64,000 nucleotides of DNA from Dastarcus helophoroides. Taxonomy: Eukaryota > Arthropoda > Insecta > Coleoptera > Bothrideridae. The notes below the pieces were generated by a model that saw only the letters and a program-made list of their open reading frames with translations, was not told the origin of the DNA and made no database searches. The position numbers were made by a program, and so were the translations under genes. Numbering within the stretch: position 1 is the stretch's first letter; each line of letters begins with the position of its first letter. This document shows, in pieces, positions 22,836-33,369 of the stretch. The stretch spans positions 5,334,104 through 5,398,103 of the forward strand of contig CM053326.1 in assembly GCA_028583605.1 (NCBI GenBank), read 5' to 3'.

Positions 22836-23571
22836 GTGGGTATTCTTCCCCACATAATGCTGCCTACTACTGCCAGCTATTGGATGAAGCAAAACGTACG
22901 ATGGAAGAGGAGCGAATTTTCGGTCAGAAATGTGATTTTGCTTCACGACAATACCCGCCCCACTCAGCCAATCTGACACATCAAAAAGAGGAAATGCATT
23001 GAACAACATTAGAACAACATTAGAACACCCTCCTTATAGTCCCGACTTATCATCATGCAATTATCATGTTTGGACCACTGAAAGAAGATATAGGAGGTGA
23101 GTGATTCCATGATGATGCTGCTGTTGAGACATTTGTGTGCAATTGGCTGCAAACACGCCTTCCTTCTTTTTATGATGATGACATTAAAAAACGTTGGGAA
23201 AATTGCATAACAAAATCAGGAGATTATGTAGAAAAATAGTTAATAACTTTGATACATGTGCCTTGTACCAATACATTTTTAAAAACAAATTCCGGTTCAT
23301 ATTTGATTTACCCTAGTGTTTCAATGGTAAAATAAAATTTTATTTATTTATCTTAGTTTTCAATATTTGATTGTCAACTTTTTTTACTATGGACGCCATA
23401 TTGGAATTTTACCCGCCGGAATAGTCTAAAACAATGCAATCAAGGATGTATGGCATACTTGAAATATCTTTTGTAAGTAATTTTTACGATTTAAAATAAT
23501 AGACCATAGCTGCCAATATTTTATTATAGTTATGTCAAGCCTATAAACGTCAATGATAGGAGAAAACTAAC

Positions 23572-24640
23572 TTTTTAAGTCTCGGATGAGATGCCATCAA
23601 CGACAACCTAAAGAGATCTGCCAGTGAAAAAACTGGATATCAAATGACGGAGTCCAGAAGGAAGACCCTAAGATGTTAATTTGGCGAGAAGAGATCGGTG
23701 CCAGATTCTGTCAAATGCCTTTAAATATCCAATGCTACAGCCTAACCTCAATATGTTTCCCATTGCTGTGTTCCAAACATGAGTAACGTACGCCAGGAGA
23801 TTGTTAGCTGAACGCTGCTGTTGGAAACCATGTCCGAGATGATTCTATTCTCCTCCAGATATTTGAGAATCTCGACGTTGATAACCTTCTCCATCATTTT
23901 AGATATAACAGGCAAAAAAGATATAGGGCGATAGTTGTTAGCCAGACTCCTTTTTTCCTTTTTAGGGACAGGCTGCTCTCTAGTAGATTTCTAGAAGGTA
24001 GGAAATATACCTTTGTTTTAAGAAAGTGAAGTGTTGAACAATTTGTTTAGGACCGGAGTCAACTCAGGAGCGTACTTCTTAAGAACAATAGCGGAAATAC
24101 CATCAAGGACGCAAGCTTTCGATGTGTCGAGCTCGAGACAAATTTTTATGACTCTGCGTTGTCTGAAAACAACTTCAGCATCGATGTGCCAACCTTAGGA
24201 AGAATTGGAGGTTCTGCGTTTCGAGAACTCAAAGTTAGAATTGTCAGTAAATAATAAAGCTAGCAGATCAGTTCTTTCTTCGGAATGCGCCACAATGTTG
24301 TTTTTGTCATCGAGTAATGGTGAAAAATTTGGAAAATTCTTTCCAATCGTCTTTGCAAATCCCCAAAAGAAACTGGAGTCGTTCGAACAGTCGATAAGCC
24401 TCTGGAGCATTTTACGATCGAAATCAATTTTTGGCTCGTCAATAACTTGTTTACAATAATTTCGTGCCTCTACAAAGGTACCCCGGGATTCAATTGAAGG
24501 ATTACTTCGCCAACAACGATATGCGCTATTATTATAGGAGTCAACCCGAGGACATTTTTTGCTGGACCAAGATTTCCTGGAGGCAGACTTCTCTTGGGAG
24601 TGGGGAATTGAGAATTCCATACAAATCAGGATAGTTTCAG
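23572..24640 (-). pseudogene. CR1/Jockey-type non-LTR pol, endonuclease-RT linker and RT core
   Basis: On the minus strand, a 141-codon open stretch (24620-24195) carries the linker FFWGFAKTIGKNF and the block LLALLFTDNSNF that precedes the RT. Broken frames then give the RT fingers: DTSKACVLDGISAIVLKK, YAPELTPVLNKLF, PVPKKEKRSLANNYRPIS and MMEKVINVEILKYLEENR. Similarity continues to a block near 23600 whose nucleotides match 39360-39440 of the plus-strand copy (GGCATCTCATCCGAGAC). The YADD palm and 3' end are missing here, so it lost its 3' end after insertion. It belongs to the same family as the fragments at 16770 and 38303-41060. Confidence 0.8.
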
Positions 24641-25090
24641 TGATGGATTCTATGACTAAGAAAGGATTGTCCGAGTTAAAGCAGACTTCTTGTTACAGTT
24701 GCTACCCCTTTGGGGTGAATGGGTTGAGGGTTGAAAAGTGTGGGTTTAAGTGCTAATTTAGAAATCAAATTTGACCTATCCGAGCACTATTCTAAAATAG
24801 ATTTGTTGACAATTGCATAGAATATATCCATTACTTTTGGAAAGCACTGTATGTTGTAGCGTCTTTGTTTATAAATGTACCCCCCACTCAACTTTCGAAT
24901 TTTAATAGATATAACAAATTTTAAATATAAAAATTTCTAGAAACCGCTTAACATTTTATTTAATATTGATTTACCACATACAGGATGTTGCGTTTTTTTA
25001 GAATTAATGTCAACTTTTGTTTTTTAAATGAAACACCCCAATTATATTTTCATTTTCAAATTCTCTCTCCTGTAAATTCTACACATATAT
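24641..25090. other. No gene recognised
   Basis: AT-rich spacer between two non-LTR copies of different lineages on opposite strands. No motif or terminal repeat was seen. Confidence 0.5.
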
Positions 25091-25107
25091 AGAGGTACTC
25101 AATAATT

Positions 25108-27630
25108 AATCTTCCATCAACTGCGGCCCTAGAACAGGTATGGATAAAAGTTAGATTATCAGGTAAAAATTATGCTTTTGGGTCACTATATAGGCCTCCT
25201 AATAGTAATTTTGAAGAATTCAAACATATATTTGCAGATTCTCTATCTCAGCTTGTAGTAGAATGTGATGTAATTATCTGTGGAGGAGATGTGAACATAA
25301 ATTTTTTAGATTGTGATAATAAGAGAGTAATAAGCTTTCTTGATTTGGTTGGCTTGTTTAATTTAAAGCAAATTGTGGATAACACTACTAGAATTAGTGA
25401 AAATACTATGAGTCTACTAGATATAATTTTGATTCCCAATGATTGGAAAGGATACAGCTGCATTGTAAGAGAAATTTCACAAATTTTGGATCACTGTCTA
25501 ATTCAATGTTTAATAAATAATGAAAATGAAAAGATGCTAGATAATAATTTAGTAGTACGTAATTTGAAGAGAATAGATAAAAATTTACTGCAGGAGTTCC
25601 TGGCAGTGACACCGCTTACGAATATGATCTATATTCAAGATATTAATGAGAAGGTTAGGTATTTTAATAATGTATTGATTAATATATTTGATGTACTAGC
25701 TCCTTTACATTCCATTAAAGGTAAAAAAATCAAGCCTTCATGGCTGACAGATACCATTATGCAGCTTATAAAACTAAAAGATGACGCTTTTAAGAAAGTA
25801 AAAACCAATAAGTCAGAGAACTCCTGGAATTATTATAAACAAGTTAGAAATCAGTGTAATGTTGCAATTATTAATGAAAAAAGAAGTTATTTAGAGTTCT
25901 GTGTGCGTAACAATAAAGATAAAAGTAAATTATTATGGAAAAGAACTGAAAGAAATTAACATACATAACAGAAATATAAAACATCAACTTCCTTCTAATT
26001 TGTATATTCCCAATGATATAAATGACCATTTTCTTCAAATATCACGTACTGTAGCTCCGGCTGACAATAACCTAGTAATTTTTTATCAGCAAAACCTATA
26101 AATGAATTTTGACGAGTTTTTGGATTTTTCAACAGTAACTATACCGGAGGTTAAAAAACATCTCTTGAATATAAAGTCCTTAGCAACAGGCTCAGATATG
26201 ATTAATTTAGAAATGGTTTTTCTCTGTTGCCCGATTATATTGCCATATCTTACAAATATCATAAATTCTTGTTTATTAGATAATACCTTTCCCAATAATT
26301 GGAAAATTGCTCGTGTATTACCTCTACCTAAAAAACCCAATATATCGGAATACAACGATCTAAGACCTATATGTATATTGCCTTGTTTGTCAAAGGTACT
26401 CGAAAAAATCCTGTATGATCAAATCAGAAGATATGTAGATAAATATCAATTGCTACCCTCTCGACAATCAGGATTTAGATTTATGCATAGTTGCGCGACA
26501 ACTCTGTTAGATGTTACAGATGATATACTTAGAACAACAGACTCTGGTAAAACAACAGTTCTAATACTCCTCGACTATTCTAAAGCGTTCGACACCATAA
26601 GCCATGAACTAATAGCGGCTATTTTACACTATCTGGGATTCTCTTATAACGCCGTTAATCTTATGAAGAGTTATCTGCAAAATAGAGTACAATATGTTCA
26701 GACTAATAAAGGTACGTCCACGTCTGAAAGTGTACATTGTGGTGTTCCTCAGGGCTCAATTTTAGGGCCGTTTATCAGGTTTAAAACATTGCAAAGTGCA
26801 CTTTTATGCCGATGATGCGCAAGTGTACTATTTTTTTAAACCAAATAATTTAATGATGGCAGAAAATTTTATTAATGAAGATTTGGACTATTTGACATCG
26901 ATATCAGCTAAACATAATCTAAAAATAAATCCCTCAAAGTCATCTCTAATGGTATTTGGAAAAAATAGGGAGGAAATTGAAAGAAAAATAAAAACAAAAC
27001 TCAATGGCAACTTGGTGGAATGTACCAATAGCAAACGTAATTTTAGATACCGATTTACGCTTTAAAAATCACGTCCATAAATGCATTAGTTCAGCATACG
27101 CCTCTTTGAAAATATTGTATCCGCAACGATATTTTTTGTCACAACAGTTAAAAAAGTTACTTGCTGATAGTTTGGTTTTAAGTCATTTTAATTTCAGCGA
27201 TCTGGTGTATGGTCCATGTCTTGATAAGGAATATGTTAATAAAATACAAAAAGTACAGAAATCCTGCCTAAGATTTATATATGGCATTAGAAAATATCAA
27301 CCTGTTTCATTTAAATTAAAAGATGCAAATTGGCTAAATATGAAGCAAAGACGCATGTTACACTCTCTGGTTTTATATCACAGTTTGCAAATTAATGACA
27401 CACCTAGTTACCTAACTGCTAAAATCAAATACAGAACGGATGTGCATACATTGAATTTAAGATTTACGGGTCAAATTTTACCACCTTCTTACAAAACTTC
27501 TCTCTTTCATAGGTCGTTTACGTATAATATTTATATTCTATACAACGCTGTACCATCCCGTCTAAAAAACTTAAATCTTAAATTATTTAAAGTAGCAGTA
27601 AGAAAAATGTTATTAGCTGAAAATGTTTAA
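25108..27630 (+). pseudogene. Non-LTR endonuclease-reverse transcriptase (Jockey/CR1 side)
   Basis: The endonuclease half enters near FGSLYRPPNSNF and shows GGDVNINFLD, NTMSLLDIILIPND and ILDHCLIQC, the Asp/His motifs of the apurinic-type nuclease. A linker with KPSWLTDTIMQLIKLKDDAF follows. The RT shows WKIARVLPLPKKP, YNDLRPICILPCLSKVLEK, LPSRQSGFR, LILLDYSKAFDTISHELI, VHCGVPQGSILGP and the catalytic HFYADDAQVYYFF, then KINPSKSSLMVFG. The C-terminal domain has KIQKVQKSCLRFIYG, and the protein ends LLAENV. Breaks: a frameshift near 25940, TAA at 26099-26101, a small deletion plus frameshift between the GP and YADD motifs near 26775, and a frameshift near 27025. No RNase H is present, unlike the copy at 2300. 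The catalytic Asp residues of the RT survive, so decay is moderate. Confidence 0.88.
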
Positions 27631-27930
27631 AATCCTGGCGTTGTAAATACCTGTATTTCATTTCTTCCTGTCCTTAATTTTTTAATTTTATTTATAGTTA
27701 AATAATTAATCTAAGAATACCACGACAGTTTACAGTATTATTAGTAATTATGATTATCTTTTTTTTTTCTTTTCTTTCTTTTGGGGACTGAACTAGATCA
27801 CATATTGTGTTTTCAGTTCCGTTAGCATATTTTAATTATAACCAATGATTAGTATATAAATAATTGTTTAGCATTTAATTTCTGTAGTTTTTGTGTTTTG
27901 TAGCCTCTTTATACCAAGAATATGCAATAA

Positions 27931-27998
<68 letters not shown>
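27931..27998. repeat. (ATT)n microsatellite, 3' tail of the non-LTR element
   Basis: Uninterrupted ATT units directly after the 3' UTR; probably the tail added at integration and later expanded. Confidence 0.95.
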
Positions 27999-28000
<2 letters not shown>

Positions 28001-28328
28001 CGTATATAAAGCACTATTGTTCTAAACTCAACAGTATCTGAAATATTCTTAGCTCCAAATCGTGAATTTGGACCTTTGATAAGCTAAATTATAAAAATCT
28101 TGTGGAATTGTCAAATATTGTTATGTAACAAGGCTGTGTCGGGTTATTAGATTAAGGAAATACATTTTTTAAATTTCTAACTTTGTAATGCTTTCATATC
28201 CCTAATTATTTATTTATAATAATAACAAAATGCGGGAAAATACTATAAATAAAGCATGTTTACTAAACTCGTATAGCTTTAAGATATTTTAGCTAACTTG
28301 ATTAATATACTCTATTAGGCAAAAAAAG
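27999..28328. other. AT-rich spacer, no gene
   Basis: Nothing recognised between the (ATT)n tail and the TA flank of the next transposon. Confidence 0.5.
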
Positions 28329-28866
28329 TACAGTGAACGCTCTACATAAGCAATCTCTCTATAAGCAACATTCTTTATAAGCAATCTCTATACAAGCAAC
28401 TTTTTTTAGTTTAACTGTTCTGTATAAGCAACTTATTTTTTTTAAAGCCAAATATTTGAGTTAAGTTTAAGCCAATTTAGAAGTAAAATCAGCTGTTCAC
28501 AACAACATAACCTCAAATTGTAAAAAATTCTTTTATTGGAATATATTTGTATTTTGTGCTGCCAGTATTGTGAATTTCTGTTAAATAGAACAGTTACTTG
28601 AATTCTGTTAGTTTCTGCTAATTAATAATTTAATTAGTTAATATTTTTGTGCTTTAAATTCAACCATAAAATATGAATCAGAAGAAAAAAAAAAGACGTT
28701 CAATTTCTTTAAAAGATAACTATCCATTTTAAAGGACATTGAAAATGGTAAGAAAATAAAGGGCATTTGTAAAAGTTGCTAAATCTACAATAAGTAGAGT
28801 AAAAGAAAATAAAGAAAATTTAGAAGAATATGCATCCAAAACGCATGTGAATCAGAGTAATATTAA

Positions 28867-30840
28867 CACTAAACCTACCGACAGTTCTTGTATACCTATT
28901 TCTACCGCGCTCGGTCAAATTGACCGGTAATTAAAAATGTTATTAATTTTATTATTCAAGGCAAATACCGATTGAATTATTGTTGAATGTGTATAGAATG
29001 AAGAATTTTGATGAAATTTCCTTCAGATTAATTTTTATATAATTTAAATTATAACCTCAAAAGACTAAAACTTCATATTTCCCACATAAGAAACCAAACT
29101 TAAGGTTTTCTGTTGTATGTCTAAATTTATTTGTATAGAAAAAAAATAATAAACATTTAACTTTTATACATCTACTTTAAGTGTTATGCATACATTTTCA
29201 TATCTTATTCGGCTTCAATACATCGTTTAGAAATTATTTTAATCTACAATGTCCATTTGCCGCACATAATTTTTTTGCACTTCGAACGAAATTTTGTAGC
29301 TTTATAATCTTTACAGGATTTTATTTGAGAAGTTTTTCGGACTTGTGGATGATGTTCGCTTTTTCTTGTGATTTTTTTATATACAGCATCAAGTGTTGAC
29401 GCTATCTGGAATAAAAATTCCTGTTGTCCTGTTGCCTGTTTTCACCTATCGTTTCTTTATTCAAAGCTGAGGGATTTATTCCAGCTAGGTTGGAAATGTT
29501 TAAAAATATCTGATTTGGCGACCTAGCAGTTTTTGACTCCACACTGTACTTCCTTGGCAATTGATCTGCCACCCGTACATCAAATTTTGTATCATTATAA
29601 ATTCTAATAGTTCTGGGTATTTATGTGTTATTGTTTTAGGACAATCACTTTTTTGGCTTGCGTACTTTTGTACACTGTAAGAGTAATGTGATTTGATCTA
29701 TATAATTTGCTTGAACGCCTAATCATTTTATCTTTTTTTTCTTTGACCAATTTTGGCAACTCTTTTTGATTTCTACTGCTTGTTGCAACAAGTGTGATCT
29801 TTTTTGCAAGTAGCTTTTCGGCTAATGATTCATTGATGAAAAAATTATCTGTTGTTATGTTTCTTCCGTGTCCTGTAAAGGTCAGCTTTAGAACAACGAA
29901 CACCTCAACCCCAAGTGAAATCAAACTTTCTTATCTTTGATTTTTTTCCAAGTAGTAAAACCCATTTATTATGTCTAGTCCACCCTGTCTAAGCCAGAAA
30001 ACGACGGGTTCTTAGTTTTATTTCACTTCAGACAGTTATACGTTTTGTAACAAGAATATTTTTATGCATGATTCGGAAAGCAAACGGGACTCTCAATATA
30101 TTTTGCCACAGACAGGTTCCGACTTATGGGGGGTTCGACTTATTAGACAGATTTGACTTTATTTGTTAGAGATGCCACACGCCACCCAGAACTGTTTTAT
30201 TATTATTATTTTGTTTTTAGTGCATATATATTTATATAAATCTACACCTAGACTTGAACGAAAACAATTGCTCATCAACAGTAATGTATGCACCAAGTTT
30301 ATAAAGATTTTGTCAATTCTCAATAAATCGGTCCCAGATTGTAGTCATCATAGCAAATTTACTATAATTTGTTTGATTTGTATGTAAATGCTTTGTAAAA
30401 CATTTTTATCAAATCGTACTACCTTCATAATTTCGGTAAAGTCGTTACTGATCATTGTTGAAAAAAAACGGGTTCCCAATTTTTATTCCACAAGACACGC
30501 GCATATGAGGCAAAAAAATATGGATTTTTTTACTTCATATGCACCACGGGCATATAGTAAAGCAACAAATGCATCTAGTTTTGTTGCATTTAGCTCCTAC
30601 TAATTTAACAGAGTGCAATTTTCTCTATCGGTCAAATTGACCGAATGCGGTAGGTAGGACACATGATAAATTTTTCTTGGAAAATAGAAAAAAAATCTGG
30701 AAATAAATACTGAAGAATATATCAAATACATATTTTAGGAAAATTCATATACTGTGACAGCAATATTGTAACCTTTAATACGTATAAATTTTATTAAAGT
30801 TTCAAAACGGTCAATTTGACCGGTGTTGGTAGGTTTAGTG
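28867..30840 (-). mobile_element. piggyBac element inserted in the pogo element
   Basis: TTAA lies on both sides (28863-28866 and 30841-30844). Inverted ends are CACTAAACCTACCGACAG and the inverse (CACTAAACCTACCAACA). Just inside each end is the block GGTCAATTTGACCGG or its variants, itself a palindrome, and a related word also occurs near 30630. The 1974-bp length is near the usual piggyBac size. The transposase is on the minus strand and is decayed. Confidence 0.88.
29390..29965 (-). pseudogene. piggyBac transposase, C-terminal half
   Basis: A 98-codon open stretch contains GHGRNITTDNFFINESLAEK, the conserved block around a catalytic Asp (TTDNFF) of piggyBac transposases, and KKITLVATSSRNQKELPK. 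Past its stop, in another frame, come FDVRVADQLPRKYSVESKTA and LNISNLAGINPSALNKETIG, matching the D-Q-x-x-x-x-Y-x-x-x-R-K-T-R and A-I-N-A blocks of the family. A zinc-binding tail should lie near 29230-29390 but is degraded. The N-terminal half up to about 30600 is unreadable. It is inactive. Confidence 0.8.
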
Positions 30841-31623
30841 TTAAGCGAATGAAGACAATAAAATATAGTGAAATCGACGATACAGTGTTTTCTTGATTCT
30901 TGGAATGGCGACAATTAAACGATTTAGTTCCAAATGAAATGATAAAATTAAAAGCACTTGAAATAAATGGATTAAATAATGGACCTGAAACATTTGTAGC
31001 AAGATGGAATAGTTTCAGCACTGAAAAATATAAATTTGAAAGATGTTGTTTATTTAGTAGTGCAGGTATGGAATGAAATTCCAGTGTCAGCTATACAAAA
31101 TTCATTTAAATATCTTTTTTCGTCAAGTATTAAAATTCAATACAACATTCCTTCTGATCACTTTTCAGAAGAAGATGATATTCCCTTGGCAAGATTGTAT
31201 AATTCAATATTTAATAATTGTAATTTAACAGATACTGAAATTATGAAGTGGGTAAGTGGAACAAGCGAGGCAACCTTGAAGAAAATCCTGAAGTAGAAAG
31301 TGAAACTACTCCTGTTGAAGAAAATAAAAAAAATGTCGGATGACTCCAATAAAAACATCAATGATGTTGTAAATTCTTTTAATTTGGTGATGGAATGGGC
31401 AAAAGAAAATGACTTACCCTGCAATGAGGTTCTTTTGTTACAAAGAATAAGAGAAAAAGCTATCATGAACAAATATATGTAATTGCTTTTGTTGGTTTTG
31501 GCAATTAGTGCTGTACTAAACCAAAGATTTCTTAAAATTTGATTGTTTAATTTTTTTTAAATATAATTGATAACTGCACTTATTTGATAATAATAATAAA
31601 ATGTTTTTTGTAAAACTGTTATT

Positions 31624-31672
31624 AAAAGTGACATTTTTAGTTCATTGATAAGTGAACTAAAAATTGACTTTT
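31624..31672. repeat. Short hairpin 1 in the pogo interior
   Basis: Arms of ~20 bp, one ending TTTTTAGTTCA and the other starting TGAACTAAAAA, separated by about 9 bases (TTGATAAG core). Part of a cluster of foldbacks. Confidence 0.75.
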
Positions 31673-31693
31673 ATAATGACACGTGACAAAAAC

Positions 31694-31741
31694 ACTTTTA
31701 ACACTAGTGCGAAAAAGATTTTTCGCACTAGTGTTAAAAGT
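31694..31741. repeat. Perfect 23-bp-arm hairpin
   Basis: A 23-base arm starting ACTTTTAACACTAGTGCG is followed by two bases and its exact complement. The ACTTTTAACAC word recurs in the foldback at 32851-32969. Confidence 0.9.
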
Positions 31742-31749
31742 AAATATAG

Positions 31750-31946
31750 CAGTGTTTCCCAAACTTTTTTTGCCCTAACCCGGTTGTTTTTAATATTTTC
31801 CCTTCGCCACCCACTAAAAGATGTTTTAATTATATCTTAATGCTGGAAAGAACTAATCATTTGTGAGTATGAAGACAATTCTGCAGCCTGGTATTTTATT
31901 TTTGTGGTCCGCTGCCGGGTTGTGACCCACTGTTTAGGAAACACTG
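31750..31946. mobile_element. hAT-type MITE
   Basis: A 197-bp element with ends CAGTGTTTCCCAAAC and the inverse (CAGTGTTTCCTAAAC), flanked by AAATATAG and ATATATAG, an 8-bp duplication with one mismatch. The CAGNG start and 8-bp duplication are hAT features. Sub-terminal GGGTTGTGACCCAC resembles Charlie-type hAT ends. It has no coding capacity. Confidence 0.8.
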
Positions 31947-31954
31947 ATATATAG

Positions 31955-32850
31955 CAATATGCAATATAAAATAGAAAGCTGTACTGGTAAAATTAGAAAG
32001 ACATTTTTTTTTGGTTGAACGGACTGGTCCAACAATATTGTGTTTCCAAACATTAAAACATTCAAAATAGTTATAAATTATTTATTTATAATATTAATAT
32101 TACTATTACAATCTGAACGGTTACTTATTTTAGTTTTCCTGAGAAGTAATTGCAGAGGTATTTATGCAAAGTAATCCGTGCAAAAACCAGGACGGATGTT
32201 GCTTTTAGTCTTCATAATATAAAACAAAGATTTTTCAATATCATCCAGTGTTAATTTACAAAATTGTTGAGAGCGACAGACTCCAAATAATCCAAAAACT
32301 GACGCAACTTTTTACTGCATATTTGGTGTCTGGAGCTTCATTCAAAAAAATCTTGTACGCTGGTTTTAATACTTGCTTATATCCTAGTTTGATTTAAAAA
32401 CTAGCTTTTATCATAGAGAGATTCCATAACTTAGAATTTCCTTCGGCTTAAACCAAAAATATATTTTTAGTGAAGTTATCCGCTAGATTCTTTATTTCAT
32501 ACCATCATATTTTTGTCCCGATTTCTGGAGCAATAAATCTCAGTTGATGTATTTGCTGTTTCTTCAACATCAGATGGAATAATAAAATTGCTTTAATTTT
32601 CAATCTTTTCTTCAAAATTCATTTTATTAGCCATAAAATCTACAATATTTTAGGACAGATTCAATTGTGGTTACTAATTAACATTAAACAACTTACAATT
32701 GTTTTACTTAGTTACATTCTATCCAATACCTGACTTTATTGTCAGATGTAAATGTCAAATATGTAATTCAACATGCAAACAATAAATCTAAAATTCAACC
32801 CTAAGGACAGCATTTTCTCTTTTAATTTAACAGTTTTACAAAAAATATTG
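31955..32850. other. Unassigned interior of the pogo element
   Basis: AT-rich, no coding stretch or motif recognised. It may include sequence captured or inserted after the transposase deletion. Confidence 0.45.
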
Positions 32851-32969
32851 TATGATACACTTGTTAAAAGTGATTTTATTTTGTTCGTGGGGTTGCTCCA
32901 CTCGCTACGCTCGTTCCGCAATACTCCCCACTCACAAAATAAAATGTCACTTTTAACACTTGTATCATA
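32851..32969. repeat. Foldback with C/G-rich loop
   Basis: Arms of ~33 bp, beginning TATGATACACTTGTTAAAAG and closing with the near-exact inverse, enclose a loop with GTGGGG...CCCCAC as an inner stem and CTCGCTACGCTCGTTCCGC at the tip. The GC-rich loop contrasts sharply with its AT-rich surroundings. Confidence 0.85.
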
Positions 32970-33277
32970 AATAACTATTCTTTTGCAAAATAAAACTGAA
33001 TTTATTTATTTTACACATTTTAGTTAGTAAAACAGATAAGTAAAAATATTTTGCAGGAGGTAAGTATTTTTATACTCCTTTTTTTCTCTATGAGCAACTT
33101 TTCCCAATAAGAAACTTTTTTATTGAAATTGGTTCAAATGAGTTGCTTATATAGAGCGTTCACTGTAGTTAACTTTTACAATGACAGTGACAATGAAAAA
33201 TGTCATGCATGTATAAAAATTGCTTAATTTAAGTAAAATTGATTGCGATTTCAGAAAAAAATAGTTTATGAACCCCG

Positions 33278-33364
33278 TAGTAAAAGCACATTCGCGGACT
33301 TTGATATTTGTCAGCCTCGGCTAACGCCTCGGCCACAATTACATCGTGCTTGCTTTTACTACTA
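33278..33364. repeat. Second foldback with C/G-rich loop
   Basis: Arms TAGTAAAAGCACA and TGCTTGCTTTTACTACTA enclose CCTCGGCTAACGCCTCGG. Layout resembles the foldback at 32851-32969 (AT-rich stem, CTCG-rich loop), but it lies outside the pogo element. Confidence 0.8.
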
Positions 33365-33369
33365 GATAC

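Larger units (their letters stand above)
20110..23240 (+). pseudogene. Mariner transposase, three fragments
   Basis: Fragment 1 (20110-20290) holds the N-terminal helix-turn-helix region with HRVIIKFLAVEG and ILHRLKAQF. Fragment 2 (20845-21283) begins ENEPHARRPKTC and has GEIEVQIGLSFGSAQSI, then the first catalytic Asp in TYDETWVHH (near 21150), and stops at VTVFW. Fragment 3 (22836-23240) resumes AAYYCQLLDEAKR and contains the second Asp in LLHDNTRPHSAN and the third in YSPDLSSCNYHVFGPLKED. A mariner D,D34D enzyme is expected to be about 345 residues. Several frameshifts and stops lie within each fragment, including a short tandem duplication of AACATTAGA near 23001-23021. It is non-functional. 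Confidence 0.85.
19968..23315 (+). mobile_element. Mariner element, interrupted twice
   Basis: The left end CGAGGGGAAATCAAATCTGA and the inverse of the right end (CTAGGGTAAATCAAATATGA) form ~27-bp inverted repeats ending in GAACCGG. The left side is flanked by TA, the right by TG, a decayed TA. The mariner coding region is split into three pieces, 19968-20290, 20845-21283 and about 22836-23315. The gaps hold an unclassified ~560-bp insert and a ~1.5-kb Gypsy fragment. Confidence 0.85.
25100..27998 (+). mobile_element. 5'-truncated non-LTR retrotransposon with (ATT)n tail
   Basis: Runs from inside the endonuclease domain through RT, a C-terminal domain, about 300 bp of 3' UTR and a terminal (ATT)n microsatellite preceded by TGCAATAAATT. 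A simple-repeat tail rather than poly(A) is common in several non-LTR clades. The target duplication is not resolved. Confidence 0.8.
28673..31482 (+). pseudogene. pogo/Tigger transposase, split by piggyBac and internally deleted
   Basis: The N-terminal piece begins MNQKKKKRRSISLKD, runs on in a shifted frame as LSILKDIENGKK and then KVAKSTISRVKENKEN, the psq/CENP-B-type DNA-binding helices of pogo transposases. A piggyBac interrupts it at 28867. The C-terminal piece resumes after 30844, with DVVYLVVQVWNEIPVSAI, EEDDIPLARLYN and a tail ending near 31482. These match the region downstream of the catalytic domain in Tigger proteins (an aromatic D-V-x-Y-x-V-x-x-x-W pattern). The DDE core that should lie between is not present, so a large deletion preceded or accompanied decay. 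The copy is not functional. Confidence 0.75.
28331..33165 (+). mobile_element. pogo/Tigger-type element with nested insertions
   Basis: The ends are CAGTGAACGCTCTACATAAG and the inverse (CAGTGAACGCTCTATATAAG), flanked by TA on both sides (28329-28330 and 33166-33167). Inside the left end, TATAAGCAA-like words recur about five times between 28345 and 28432. Related words occur at the right end (TATGAGCAA, TATAAGCAA), the arrangement expected for subterminal transposase sites. The interior holds a broken pogo-type transposase, a complete piggyBac, a hAT MITE and foldbacks. Stripped of the piggyBac it is still ~2.86 kb. Confidence 0.85.

Noticed and set aside
24205..24459. Plus-strand 84-codon open frame
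   Set aside because: Shadow of the minus-strand non-LTR pol segment, whose motifs are clear.
27931..27998. CRISPR-like or satellite array
   Set aside because: It is a simple ATT microsatellite at a retrotransposon 3' end; no spacer structure exists anywhere in the window.
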